Part shown: positions 57,051-64,000 of the stretch, piece after piece
How positions within the stretch are numbered: the first letter of the stretch is position 1
How the letters are laid out: the number at the start of each line of letters is the position of its first letter
Assembly: GCF_022637555.1 (NCBI RefSeq)
Contig: NZ_CP093342.1
Span: 2,046,001 to 2,110,000 of the forward strand
DNA: 64,000 nucleotides
From: Microbacterium sp. H1-D42
Lineage (GTDB): Bacteria > Actinomycetota > Actinomycetes > Actinomycetales > Microbacteriaceae
Reading direction: 5' to 3'
Program-made: the position numbers and the translations under genes
Notes under the pieces: model-generated
The model's input: the letters and a program-made list of their open reading frames with translations, nothing else
The model's database searches: none
Told to the model about the DNA's origin: nothing

Positions 57051-57494
57051 TCAGGGACGAACGCGCGCGAGCCGGATGGCCTCGCGAATGCTCGCCCTGG
57101 CGTCCTTGCGTCGACCGGCGGCATCCTGCACCACGCCGAGTCGGTAGCGGGCACGCCAATCGTCCTGCGCGCTCTCGGCCGCGGTCGTGTACTGCGCGAT
57201 CATCGGCTCGACATCCTCGCGGCGCAGTCGTCCGCTGGGACTGAGCTGCTCCGGCGCCTCGGGCATGCCGCCCTCGGCATCGAGCGTGCGGCCGAGGCGA
57301 TCGGCGCCGAAGCCGAAGACGAGTTCGCGGATCAGCGCCCATGCGCCGATCGGTGCGATCACGATGAGGGCGATGCCCATGCCGATGCCGGCCGCAGTCC
57401 CTACGCTGAAGAACATCACGGCGAGCCACACGGCGGTGACGATGTACAGCAGCAGCGCGGCGCCCATGATGCCGACGCCGATGCGCGAGGTCAC
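57051..57494 (-). CDS. Membrane protein, unknown function
   Basis: The 147-residue protein has two N-terminal hydrophobic helices (about 4-30 and 35-57) and a soluble C-terminal part with helical, TPR-like character: MIAQYTTAAESAQDDWRARYRLGVVQDAAGRRKDARASIREAIRLAR. I do not recognise the family. It starts by overlap with the dapB stop (ATGA), so it is co-translated with dapB, but no functional link is evident. Confidence 0.8.
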   Translation of the reverse strand: MTSRIGVGIMGAALLLYIVTAVWLAVMFFSVGTAAGIGMGIALIVIAPIGAWALIRELVFGFGADRLGRTLDAEGGMPEAPEQLSPSGRLRREDVEPMIAQYTTAAESAQDDWRARYRLGVVQDAAGRRKDARASIREAIRLARVRP

Positions 57495-58237
57495 GAGCGG
57501 GGTCCGATGCCGATGTCGATGATGTTCTCCAGACCCACGACGATGCCGCGCACATCGCGCGCGAACGGCACGGCCAGGCGGATGCCAGGGGCGTAGGCGG
57601 CCGCCGAATCGATCGTGTCATGCACGATCGAGAGCGACTCCCCCGCGCCCGAGAGGATGACCTCCTGCTTGGCGATGACACCGGGACGACGCAGGGAGTG
57701 CACTGGCACGCCCGCCACCTGCTGGCCGCGTGCCCGCTGGTCGACGTGCGGCGCCTGGAAGGGGCCCTGCGCGTCCCTGGCATCCACCATCAGCTCGGCG
57801 GTGCGCACCGCGGTGCCGCTCGGCGAGTCGATCTTGCGATCGTGGTGCGCCTCGATGATCTCCGCCGAGGGGAAGAACGGGGCTGCGGCGGCGGCCAGCG
57901 CAGAACCGAGCGCGGAGCCGAGCGAGAAGTTGGGGATGAACAGGATGCCGATCTCAGCGGCCGCGACCAGCGGGCGCACCAGCGCGATGCGCTCCTGCGA
58001 CCAGCCCGAGGTGCCCACGAGCACGTTGAGCCCGCGCTCGGTGGCTGCGCGCACGACTTCGATGCTGACCGCAGGCGTGGAGGCATCGACGACGAGATCG
58101 GCGCCATCGAGTTCGCTGAACTCACTGGCTGAGCCGAGCACCGTGCGCACCTCGAAGCCGTCGAGTGCGTCGATCACCGTGTGGATGATGCGTCCGAGCC
58201 TGCCTGTACCGCCGACGAGGGCAACCTGTGTGGTCAT
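57491..58237 (-). CDS. dapB: 4-hydroxy-tetrahydrodipicolinate reductase
   Basis: The 248-residue enzyme has VALVGGTGRLGRIIHTVI at the start (NAD(P) site; Leu replaces the more usual Met of GRMG), NFSLGSALG near 101, and the substrate loop IIEAHHDRKIDSPSGTAVRTAE near 130. It reduces the DapA product in lysine and peptidoglycan synthesis. TAGACT ends 6 nt before ATG 58237 (leaderless). Confidence 0.95.
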   Translation of the reverse strand: MTTQVALVGGTGRLGRIIHTVIDALDGFEVRTVLGSASEFSELDGADLVVDASTPAVSIEVVRAATERGLNVLVGTSGWSQERIALVRPLVAAAEIGILFIPNFSLGSALGSALAAAAAPFFPSAEIIEAHHDRKIDSPSGTAVRTAELMVDARDAQGPFQAPHVDQRARGQQVAGVPVHSLRRPGVIAKQEVILSGAGESLSIVHDTIDSAAAYAPGIRLAVPFARDVRGIVVGLENIIDIGIGPRS

Positions 58238-58243
58238 AGGACA

Positions 58244-58249
58244 AGTCTA
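58244..58249 (-). promoter_or_regulatory. -10 box, leaderless start of dapB
   Basis: TAGACT on the minus strand ends 6 nt before ATG 58237. Confidence 0.6.
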
Positions 58250-58280
58250 GATTCGCGCCGCATCGACAAACGCCTGCGTG

Positions 58281-58883
58281 TCAGACCAGCGGCGTGTCCG
58301 GAAGGCCGGTGCGCAGCTCCATCGGCAGGTGACCGAGGTCGTTGTGGCTGAGCAGCGTCCACGGCCGGCCCTGCTTCTGGGCGATCACGGTGAGCCCGCA
58401 GTGCGCCTGGTTGAGTGTCATCCACCGCCAGTCCGGTGCGCCGAGCACCTCGCGCACGAACCAGGAGATGACGAAGTTGTGCGTGATGAGAACCTCGTGC
58501 ACCTCGCCGTTTCGTCGGCGCAGGAACTCGCCGGCGGCATCCGCCATCTGCGCCGACCCTGCCTCGACCTCGGCTTCGCTCACCGACCCGAAGAACGACT
58601 CGTATGCAGCCGGCGTGTCTTCGGTCATGCCGGTCGGCACGCAGTCGAACAGCAGGGCTGACGGCTCGGGGTCGACGGATGGCAGCCGTGCGGCAATGGT
58701 CCGCGCGGTCTCAGCAGCGCGCAGCAGCGGCGAGTGCCACACGGCGTCGAGCGGAAGTCCGGAGAGACGGTCTGCGATCAGCTCGGCCTGTCGCTGACCC
58801 CGTGGGGAGAGTGGCCCGTCGTCGATGCCGTGCTCGGCATCCTGATGCTCACCATGTCTGACCAGATATATGTAATGCGTCAC
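58281..58883 (-). CDS. Histidine phosphatase-family protein
   Basis: The 200-residue protein has the RHG catalytic motif IYLVRHGEHQDAEHG near residue 5, the downstream pair VWHSPLLRAAETAR near 45, and the second His in VLITHNFVISWFV near 137. It belongs to the phosphoglycerate-mutase-like branch; the substrate is unknown. GTG 58883 puts RHG near residue 8 as in relatives; a GTG at 58907 is also possible. It stands between dapB and the aldo/keto reductase homologue on the same strand. Confidence 0.87.
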   Translation of the reverse strand: MTHYIYLVRHGEHQDAEHGIDDGPLSPRGQRQAELIADRLSGLPLDAVWHSPLLRAAETARTIAARLPSVDPEPSALLFDCVPTGMTEDTPAAYESFFGSVSEAEVEAGSAQMADAAGEFLRRRNGEVHEVLITHNFVISWFVREVLGAPDWRWMTLNQAHCGLTVIAQKQGRPWTLLSHNDLGHLPMELRTGLPDTPLV

Positions 58884-58932
58884 AGCCCACTCAATTCGTC
58901 CCACCACTTCGGCGGGGTCGACCCCAGCTTAG

Positions 58933-59958
58933 TCAGTCGCCCGCGCGGGTGAGTTCGGCGATCTGGGAGCGCAGCAGCGAAATGCCGGCACCCTGCATGA
59001 GCTCTTCCATATGCTGCGGGGCGAAGGTGTTCACGATCGGCGCGACGACCGTGCGCTGCGCGAGCAGCCACGCGATCGAAACGGCGGAAACCGGCACCGA
59101 GAGGTCGGCCGCGATGCTGTCGAGCGCTCGCAGCACGCGGATGCCCTTGCGGTTCAGGTGCGCGCGCATCTGCTCGCCGCGCACGCCAGCCACGCCCGCT
59201 TTGCTGCGGTGACGACCAGAGAGGAACCCGTGCTCCAGGGCGTGTGAGGGCGTCACAGCGAGCCCCTGGGCGGCGGCGACCAGCCGCAGGTCGCCCTCGA
59301 AACCTCGGCGGCGTACGAGGTTGTAGGGCTCATCGAGCACCTCGAGTCGCGGGTACCCCGCGGATGCCAGGATGCGGGCTTCGACCAGGCGCTCCGGAGC
59401 GAAACGGAATCCACCCAGTGCGCGGATCTTGCCTGCCTCGCGGAGCCACTCGACCGTCGCGAGTGTGTCTTCGAGGTGCGTCATGCCGTCGAGTGACGCG
59501 TCGAGATAGAGCACATCGATGTGCTCGGCACCCAGCCTGGTGAGCGACGCCTCGACAGCGCGGACGAGGTTGACCGAGCCGAGGCCGGGATTGTCGGGAT
59601 GCGAGCCGACGCGCGCGCCGAGCACGACACGGTCGCGATGGCCGCGCGAGCGCAGCCACTGGCCGATGATGTACTCGCTGCGTCCGGCGGAGAAGCCGTC
59701 GGCGGTGTGGATGGCGTTGCCACCGAACTCCACGTACCGGTCGAGGATGCCGTGGCTGGTCTCGAGATCGACGTTCCAGCCGAACTCACCGGCGCCGAGC
59801 ATCAGTGGGAAGACCTTGATCCCGGTCTCGCCGAGCGCGACTCTGACGCCCTCGCCCACACCAGGTCCGACCACGGGGATCGGTGCGGACGGGTGTTCCG
59901 TCATGCCGGCGTCCGCGCGCGGTTGCGTATCGGCAGTGCCTACGCCGAACAGCCTCAT
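58933..59958 (-). CDS. Aldo/keto reductase-family protein, catalytic residues lost
   Basis: The 341-residue protein has the AKR TIM-barrel layout: GILDRYVEFGGNAIHTADGFSAGRSEYIIG, RAVEASLTRLGAEHIDVLYLDASLDG, LREAGKIRALGGFRF and AWLLAQRTVVAPIVNT. Compared with the family tetrad Asp-Tyr-Lys-His, the equivalent positions are His84, Phe89, Arg116 and Ala154, so all four are replaced. It therefore probably does not reduce carbonyls by the known mechanism and may bind a ligand or act as a scaffold or regulator. It has no frameshift or stop. An inverted repeat lies 14 bp before its ATG. Confidence 0.85.
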   Translation of the reverse strand: MRLFGVGTADTQPRADAGMTEHPSAPIPVVGPGVGEGVRVALGETGIKVFPLMLGAGEFGWNVDLETSHGILDRYVEFGGNAIHTADGFSAGRSEYIIGQWLRSRGHRDRVVLGARVGSHPDNPGLGSVNLVRAVEASLTRLGAEHIDVLYLDASLDGMTHLEDTLATVEWLREAGKIRALGGFRFAPERLVEARILASAGYPRLEVLDEPYNLVRRRGFEGDLRLVAAAQGLAVTPSHALEHGFLSGRHRSKAGVAGVRGEQMRAHLNRKGIRVLRALDSIAADLSVPVSAVSIAWLLAQRTVVAPIVNTFAPQHMEELMQGAGISLLRSQIAELTRAGD

Positions 59959-59971
59959 GGTCTCACCCCCG

Positions 59972-59986
59972 CGGATCGTCGATCCG
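59972..59986. promoter_or_regulatory. Inverted repeat CGGATCG-N1-CGATCCG
   Basis: A perfect 7-bp inverted repeat with a 1-bp centre lies 14 bp before the AKR-homologue ATG. It could be an operator or a leader hairpin. A second small palindrome, GTTCGCGAAC, is at 60061-60070. Confidence 0.45.
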
Positions 59987-60103
59987 TTTCACCACACCCC
60001 CCGGTGCGTACTTCGAGGGTAAGCGAGGTGTGGCCTGCGATCGCGCAGGATGACGCTCCGGTTCGCGAACTTTCGATAACGATCCGGTCACATCGGATAC
60101 GAC

Positions 60104-60145
60104 GAGACCCGGTGCCCTGCGATCACTCGCAGGGCACCGGGTCTC
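60104..60145 (-). terminator. Terminator of pnp
   Basis: A perfect 19-bp stem (GAGACCCGGTGCCCTGCGA / its complement) with a 4-nt loop starts 36 bp after the pnp stop on the minus strand. No long T-run follows, as is usual in high-G+C genomes. Confidence 0.8.
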
Positions 60146-60181
60146 GGTTCACAGCAGCCGCGTCAGCGGGCTCCGGTCAGA

Positions 60182-62455
60182 TCACGCCTCGGCGGTCTCC
60201 GCAGCGGCCTCGCCCTCGGCGGGCGCGTCGTCGAGCACGGGCTCGAGCGACAGCTTGCCGCGGTCGTCGATCTTGGTGATCTTGACGAGCAGCTTCTGGC
60301 CGACCGAGAGCACGTCATCGACGTTCTCGACGCGCTTGCCACCGGCGAGCTTGCGCACCTCGGTGACGTGCAGCAGGCCATCCTTGCCTGGCAGCAGCGA
60401 CACGAAGGCGCCGAACGTGGCGATCTTCACGACGGTGCCGAGGAACTGCTCGCCGACCTCAGGGTTGGTGGGGTTGGCGATCGCGTTCACCTGAGCACGG
60501 GCTGCTTCGGCCGAGGGGCCGTCGGTCGCGCCGATGTAGACGGTGCCGTCCTCCTCGATGGAGATCTGCGCGCCGGTCTCGTCCTGGATCGCATTGATCG
60601 TCTTGCCCTTCGGGCCGATCAGTTCGCCGATCTTGTCGACCGGGATCTGCACGCTGATCACGCGCGGAGCGGTCGGCGCCATCTCGTCGGGAGCGTCGAT
60701 CGCGGCGTTCAGCACGTTCAGGATCGTCAGACGCGCGTCGCGCGCCTGCGTCAGCGCACCGGCGAGCACCGACGACGGGATGCCGTCGAGCTTGGTGTCC
60801 AGCTGGATGGCCGTGATGAACTCGCTGGTGCCTGCGACCTTGAAGTCCATGTCGCCGAGGGCGTCCTCGGCACCGAGGATGTCGGTGAGTGCCGCGTAGC
60901 GGGTCTCACCGTCGACCTGATCGGTGACCAGACCCATGGCGATGCCGGCAACGGGTGCGCGCAGCGGCACACCGGCGTTCAGCAGCGACAGGGTGGAAGC
61001 GCAGACCGAGCCCATCGACGTCGAGCCGTTGGAGCCGAGAGCCTCGGACACCTGGCGGATCGCGTACGGGAACTCCTCGCGGCTGGGCAGCACCGGCACG
61101 AGGGCGCGCTCGGCGAGGAAGCCGTGCCCGATCTCGCGACGCTTCGGCGACCCGACGCGACCGGTCTCACCGGTCGAGTAAGGCGGGAAGTTGTAGTGGT
61201 GCATGTAGCGCTTGCTCGTGGTGGGCGAGAGCGAGTCGATCTGCTGCTCCATCTTGAGCATGTTCAGCGTGGTGACACCCATGATCTGGGTCTCGCCGCG
61301 CTGGAAGATCGCCGAACCGTGCACGCGCGGGATGACCTGCACCTCGGCGTCCAGCGGACGGATGTCAGCCAGGCCGCGACCGTCCATGCGGACGTTCTCG
61401 GAGAGGATGCGACCGCGCACGATGCTCTTGGTGACCGACTTGTAGGCGGCCGAGAACTCCAGCGGCGCTCCGGCGGGAAGCTCGCCTGCCTCGACGGCGG
61501 CGATCAGCTCGGTGCGGACGCGGTCCTTGACCGCGTCATCGGCGTTCTGACGCTCGATCTTGTCGGCGATCTGGTAGACATCGCCCAGTTCGCTGAAGGC
61601 GCGGCTGGAGACGAACTCGAGCACCTCGTCGCTGTAGGCGGGGAAGACCGGGTAGACGCCGGGCTCCTTCGACGACGTCGCCGCCATCTGCTCCTGCGCC
61701 TTGACCAGCTGGGTCAGGAAAGGCTTGGCGGCCTCGAGGCCCTGCGCGACGATGTCCTCGCTGGGCTTGGTGGCGCCGGCCTTGATCAGGTTCCAGCTGT
61801 TCTCGGTGGCCTCGGCCTCGACCATCATGATGGCGACGTCTTCCGTGCCATCGGCCGTGGTGATGACGCGACCGGCGACCATGAGGTCGAAGACGGCCTC
61901 CTCGACCTGAGCCTGGTTCGGGAACGCGACCCACTGGTCGGCGTGCTCGCCGTGACCGGGGATGAACGCCAGGCGGACGCCGGCGATCGGACCCGAAAAC
62001 GGCAGACCCGAGATCTGGGTCGACGCGGATGCGGCGTTGATGGCCAGGGCGTCGTAGTACTCGCCGGGGGCGATGGACAGAACGGTGATGACGATCTGCA
62101 CCTCGTTGCGCAGGCCGTCGACGAACGACGGGCGCAGCGGGCGGTCGATGAGACGGCACACCAGGATCGCTTCGGTGGAGGGACGTCCCTCACGGCGGAA
62201 GAACGAGCCGGGGATCTTTCCGGCGGCGTACGAGCGCTCCTCGACGTCGACCGTCAGCGGGAAGAAGTCGAAGCCCTCGCGCGGGTGCTTGCCCGCGCTG
62301 GTGGCCGACAGGAGCATGGTCTCGTCGTCGAGGTAGGCCGCCACGGCGCCCTGCGCCTGCTGGGCAAGACGACCGGTCTCGAAGCGGATGGTGCGGGTGC
62401 CGAAGCGACCGTTGTCAAGAACGGCCTCGGCGGCAGTGATTTCAGGACCTTCCAA
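60182..62455 (-). CDS. pnp: Polyribonucleotide nucleotidyltransferase (PNPase)
   Basis: The 757-residue phosphorolytic exoribonuclease has two RNase PH domains (about 10-230 and 330-570), the all-helical linker between them, a KH domain ([28 protein letters not shown] near 610) and an S1 domain ([29 protein letters not shown] near 670). Key active-site parts include [14 protein letters not shown]. The start is TTG 62455: AAGGAG lies 7 nt before it and no ATG or GTG fits. A strong hairpin (62481-62505) sits in the leader and may be an autoregulatory processing site as known for E. coli pnp (inference). rpsO is not next to it. Confidence 0.95.
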   Translation of the reverse strand: MEGPEITAAEAVLDNGRFGTRTIRFETGRLAQQAQGAVAAYLDDETMLLSATSAGKHPREGFDFFPLTVDVEERSYAAGKIPGSFFRREGRPSTEAILVCRLIDRPLRPSFVDGLRNEVQIVITVLSIAPGEYYDALAINAASASTQISGLPFSGPIAGVRLAFIPGHGEHADQWVAFPNQAQVEEAVFDLMVAGRVITTADGTEDVAIMMVEAEATENSWNLIKAGATKPSEDIVAQGLEAAKPFLTQLVKAQEQMAATSSKEPGVYPVFPAYSDEVLEFVSSRAFSELGDVYQIADKIERQNADDAVKDRVRTELIAAVEAGELPAGAPLEFSAAYKSVTKSIVRGRILSENVRMDGRGLADIRPLDAEVQVIPRVHGSAIFQRGETQIMGVTTLNMLKMEQQIDSLSPTTSKRYMHHYNFPPYSTGETGRVGSPKRREIGHGFLAERALVPVLPSREEFPYAIRQVSEALGSNGSTSMGSVCASTLSLLNAGVPLRAPVAGIAMGLVTDQVDGETRYAALTDILGAEDALGDMDFKVAGTSEFITAIQLDTKLDGIPSSVLAGALTQARDARLTILNVLNAAIDAPDEMAPTAPRVISVQIPVDKIGELIGPKGKTINAIQDETGAQISIEEDGTVYIGATDGPSAEAARAQVNAIANPTNPEVGEQFLGTVVKIATFGAFVSLLPGKDGLLHVTEVRKLAGGKRVENVDDVLSVGQKLLVKITKIDDRGKLSLEPVLDDAPAEGEAAAETAEA

Positions 62456-62480
62456 GAGGTCTCTCCTTCTTTTTTTAGGC

Positions 62481-62505
62481 TCGCGTGCCCGTGTGGCACA
62501 CGAGT
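62481..62505 (-). promoter_or_regulatory. Hairpin in the pnp leader
   Basis: CTCGTGTGCC and GGCACGCGAG pair over 10 bp (one G-U) around a 5-nt loop on the minus strand, followed by CCTAAAAAAAG and the SD. It lacks a T-run, so it is not a normal terminator in that direction. It may be an RNase III-type processing site. Confidence 0.55.
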
Positions 62506-62597
62506 TTTCGTGCGGAGGATGCCATAGGCAAACCCCGTCAAGCTTAGCAGTCACCTCATGCCGCACGCGGTCCTCCCGCAGCACCGCGGATTCGCGT

Positions 62598-62603
62598 TAG
62601 GCT
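62598..62603 (+). promoter_or_regulatory. -10 box, leaderless start of DUF5302 gene
   Basis: TAGGCT ends 7 nt before ATG 62611. Confidence 0.6.
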
Positions 62604-62610
62604 GACGGGC

Positions 62611-62784
62611 ATGAGCGAAGACAAGGCAGTCACCTCCGAGGAGATGAAGCGCAAGTTCAAGGATGCGCTCGACAAGAAGAACGCGCGCAGCCGCGGTGGC
62701 GAGGCTCACCTGGATGGCGAATCCGCCGTCCACTCGACGCAGCCTGCACACACCAAGCGCGAGTTCCGCCGCAAGAGCGGCTGA
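62611..62784 (+). CDS. DUF5302 protein
   Basis: The 57-residue protein starts MSEDKAVTSEEMKRKFKDAL and ends HTKREFRRKSG, the DUF5302 pattern seen in actinobacteria. It is basic at both ends with a helical N-terminal half and a His-containing middle. Function is unknown. It is read from a leaderless ATG, and a second tiny ORF follows 18 bp after its stop, so the two may be co-transcribed. Confidence 0.8.
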   Translation: MSEDKAVTSEEMKRKFKDALDKKNARSRGGEAHLDGESAVHSTQPAHTKREFRRKSG

Positions 62785-62802
62785 GCAGCACAGGAGCACA
62801 TG

Positions 62803-62952
62803 ATGACCGACAAGAAGTCCGAAGAATCGGACGAGAAGGAGCTCCTCCGCGAGGAGGAGGCCTACAAGGCAGCGCAGCGCGAGGCTCAGGTCGCGCGCGA
62901 GGTGCAGGGCGGCTACGGACTCGAGACCTTCGAAAGCGGGATCGAGGGCTGA
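62803..62952 (+). CDS. Small acidic protein, unknown function
   Basis: The 49-residue protein is rich in Glu and Lys and predicted helical (KKSEESDEKELLREEEAYKAAQ, then AREVQGGYGLETFESGIEG). AGGAG lies 6 nt before ATG 62803; an ATG at 62800 is in frame and closer. It follows the DUF5302 gene and is ended by the long stem at 62969. I do not recognise the family. Confidence 0.6.
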   Translation: MTDKKSEESDEKELLREEEAYKAAQREAQVAREVQGGYGLETFESGIEG

Positions 62953-62968
62953 GCCCCGCCGCATCACG

Positions 62969-63010
62969 ACGACGAAGCCGGGCACCCCATGGGGTGCCCG
63001 GCTTCGTCGT
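62969..63010. terminator. 20-bp perfect-stem bidirectional terminator
   Basis: A 20-nt arm (62969-62988) is fully complementary to 62991-63010 with only AT between them. It lies between the small plus-strand ORFs and the minus-strand FMN reductase gene and can end both. No T-run is present on either side. Confidence 0.8.
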
Positions 63011-63040
63011 ATTCACTCGCTTGTGTTCACCAGCCTGTGT

Positions 63041-63685
63041 TCACTCGCCGGCGAGACCGCCGAGCAGGTGACCGAATGAGCGTCCCTCGCCGAGGTAGTT
63101 GGCCGGATCGAACGGGTCGAGGTCTGCCGCAGCCTCGCGCCTGGCGATCGCCTCGGCGAGCTCGCGCGCGCCGCGATCGACGCGGGAGCCGAGCGGCGCC
63201 ACCTCGTCGGCCGAGGCGCCCCAGTCGCTGGACGCCGCGAACACGCCGGTGGGCGCCGGCTCGGCGTGCAGATAGGTGAACAGCGGGCGGATCGCGTAGT
63301 CGATCGCCAGCGAGTGCCGCGCCGTTCCGGCGTTCGCCCCGATCAGGACAGGCTTGCCGGTCAGCGAGTCCGGGTCGAGCACGTCGATGAACGACTTGAA
63401 CAGCCCGGAGTAGCTGGTGGAGAAGATCGGCGTCACGGCGATCAGCGCGTCAGCGGAGACCACCCTGTTGATCGCCTCCTCCAGCGGCGCCTGCGCGAAG
63501 CCGGTCAGCAGGTTGTTCGTGATGTCGTGCGCGAGGTCGCGCAGTTCGATCACATCGACGGTCGCCTCGATCCCCCGCTCGGCGAGTGCGGCGATCGTGC
63601 TCGAGGTGAGACGGTCGGCCAGCATGCGCGTGGATGACGGGTTCGAGAGCCCAGCCGAGATGACGGCGATGCGGCGGTCGCTCAT
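63041..63685 (-). CDS. NAD(P)H-dependent FMN reductase, CE1759-like
   Basis: The 214-residue flavodoxin-like reductase starts RRIAVISAGLSNPSSTRMLADRL (phosphate-binding loop SNPSSTR) and has VTPIFSTSYSGLFKSFIDVL near 82, where these enzymes hold flavin. Such reductases supply reduced FMN to a two-component monooxygenase. Its start overlaps the LLM monooxygenase gene (ATGA), the arrangement seen in the actinobacterial CE1758/CE1759 pair. Substrate of the system is unknown. Confidence 0.87.
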   Translation of the reverse strand: MSDRRIAVISAGLSNPSSTRMLADRLTSSTIAALAERGIEATVDVIELRDLAHDITNNLLTGFAQAPLEEAINRVVSADALIAVTPIFSTSYSGLFKSFIDVLDPDSLTGKPVLIGANAGTARHSLAIDYAIRPLFTYLHAEPAPTGVFAASSDWGASADEVAPLGSRVDRGARELAEAIARREAAADLDPFDPANYLGEGRSFGHLLGGLAGE

Positions 63686-64000
63686 GACAGTGCTCCCTTG
63701 CGGGTCGCGGCGCTGCCGAAGGCGGAGCCGGTGCGCGCCGGGGTGTCCTGGTACGGTCCGCCCGCAGTCAGGTTGTCGCCTCTGTTGGTTCCAGGGCGGG
63801 CCTCGCGCGCCGGCCCGTCGCCGTACACGGCCTTGACGCGCGCAGCGTGGGTCGGGGCATCCGGCACTTCGGCCGGACGACCCTTCGCCAGCTCCTTGCG
63901 CAGCACCGGCACGACGTCGGCGCCGAGGATGTCGAGCTGCTCGAGCACCATCTTCAGCGGGAGCCCGGCGTGATCGAGCAGGAACAGCTGACGCTGGAAG
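63682..64000 (-). CDS. LLM-class flavin-dependent oxidoreductase, CE1758-like (C-terminal part)
   Basis: Only the last ~105 codons are present; the gene continues past base 64000. The visible part has FQRQLFLLDHAGLPLKMVLEQLDILG, matching the C-terminal helix of luciferase-like monooxygenases, then a long hydrophilic tail (PGTNRGDNLTAGGPYQDTPARTGSAFGSAAT). It overlaps the FMN reductase start by 4 bp, so oxygenase and reductase are co-translated. It should oxidise an unknown substrate with FMNH2 and O2. Confidence 0.82.
   Translation of the reverse strand, partial: FQRQLFLLDHAGLPLKMVLEQLDILGADVVPVLRKELAKGRPAEVPDAPTHAARVKAVYGDGPAREARPGTNRGDNLTAGGPYQDTPARTGSAFGSAATRKGALS

Noticed and set aside
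60368..62527. 719-codon open frame antisense to pnp
   Set aside because: Shadow of pnp; protein has no domain and repetitive Arg/Gly/Asp composition.

Overview
The window is a high-G+C actinobacterial chromosome segment. It most resembles a member of the Microbacteriaceae, probably Microbacterium (inference). The evidence is the order dapF / miaA-miaB-recX-recA-DUF3046-ClgR-like / cinA-pgsA-ftsK-rnj-dapA, an actinobacterial LexA box upstream of recA, a tmRNA tag ending in DFALAA, a DUF5302 protein, separate OtsA and OtsB, and many genes whose -10 hexamer lies only 6-7 nt before the start codon, as expected for leaderless mRNAs. Genes are dense, with many ATGA/GTGA stop-start overlaps. There is no gene-free stretch over 300 bases apart from ssrA (tmRNA), and no IS element, prophage, CRISPR array or rRNA operon.

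Layout. (1) 1-4.2 kb: a sugar ABC importer (permease fragment and binding lipoprotein), a divergent ROK regulator and a GH29 alpha-L-fucosidase, a likely fucoside-utilisation locus with a 14-bp palindrome in the divergent promoter. (2) 4.3-11.7 kb: ilvD-ilvB-ilvN-ilvC (branched-chain amino acids), preceded by otsA-otsB (trehalose). (3) 11.7-15.1 kb: an MFS exporter, a small membrane protein and a YtcJ-like amidohydrolase. (4) 15.1-27.2 kb: a catabolic block with thiolase, ScoAB CoA transferase and IclR, then alpha/beta hydrolase, 3-hydroxybutyrate-type dehydrogenase, TetR, acyl-CoA synthetase and a complete Liv-type ABC importer. Together these could take up a carboxylic acid, activate it to a CoA thioester and degrade it to acetyl-CoA. 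(5) 27.3-34.8 kb: a MarR-MFS pair, YbaK-type deacylase, LOG-like protein, tRNA-Lys, an IMPase/HisN phosphatase, small lipo- and membrane proteins, TetR and SDR.

(6) 34.9-36.1 kb: ssrA with its terminator, then a two-subunit SMR efflux pair. (7) 36.2-46.6 kb: SIMPL protein, HflX, an RsmC-like methyltransferase, DapF, a lipoprotein, a RibD-like reductase, MiaA, MiaB, RecX, RecA (SOS box), DUF3046 and a ClgR-like regulator. (8) 46.8-55.5 kb: CinA, PgsA, FtsK, RNase J, DapA, SDR, FolA, ThyA. (9) 55.6-60 kb: a thioredoxin-like/DUF4395/OsmC redox trio, a membrane protein, DapB, a histidine phosphatase and an aldo/keto reductase homologue that has lost all four catalytic residues. (10) 60.2-64 kb: PNPase with a TTG start and a leader hairpin, two tiny ORFs (one DUF5302), a 20-bp perfect terminator stem, and an FMN reductase/LLM monooxygenase pair cut by the window end.

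The most unusual signals are the repeated leaderless promoter layout (17 cases), the degenerate aldo/keto reductase, an 8-codon leaderless upstream ORF overlapping a TetR start, and the compact carboxylate uptake/degradation block. All functions are inferred from sequence motifs and context; no searches were run.
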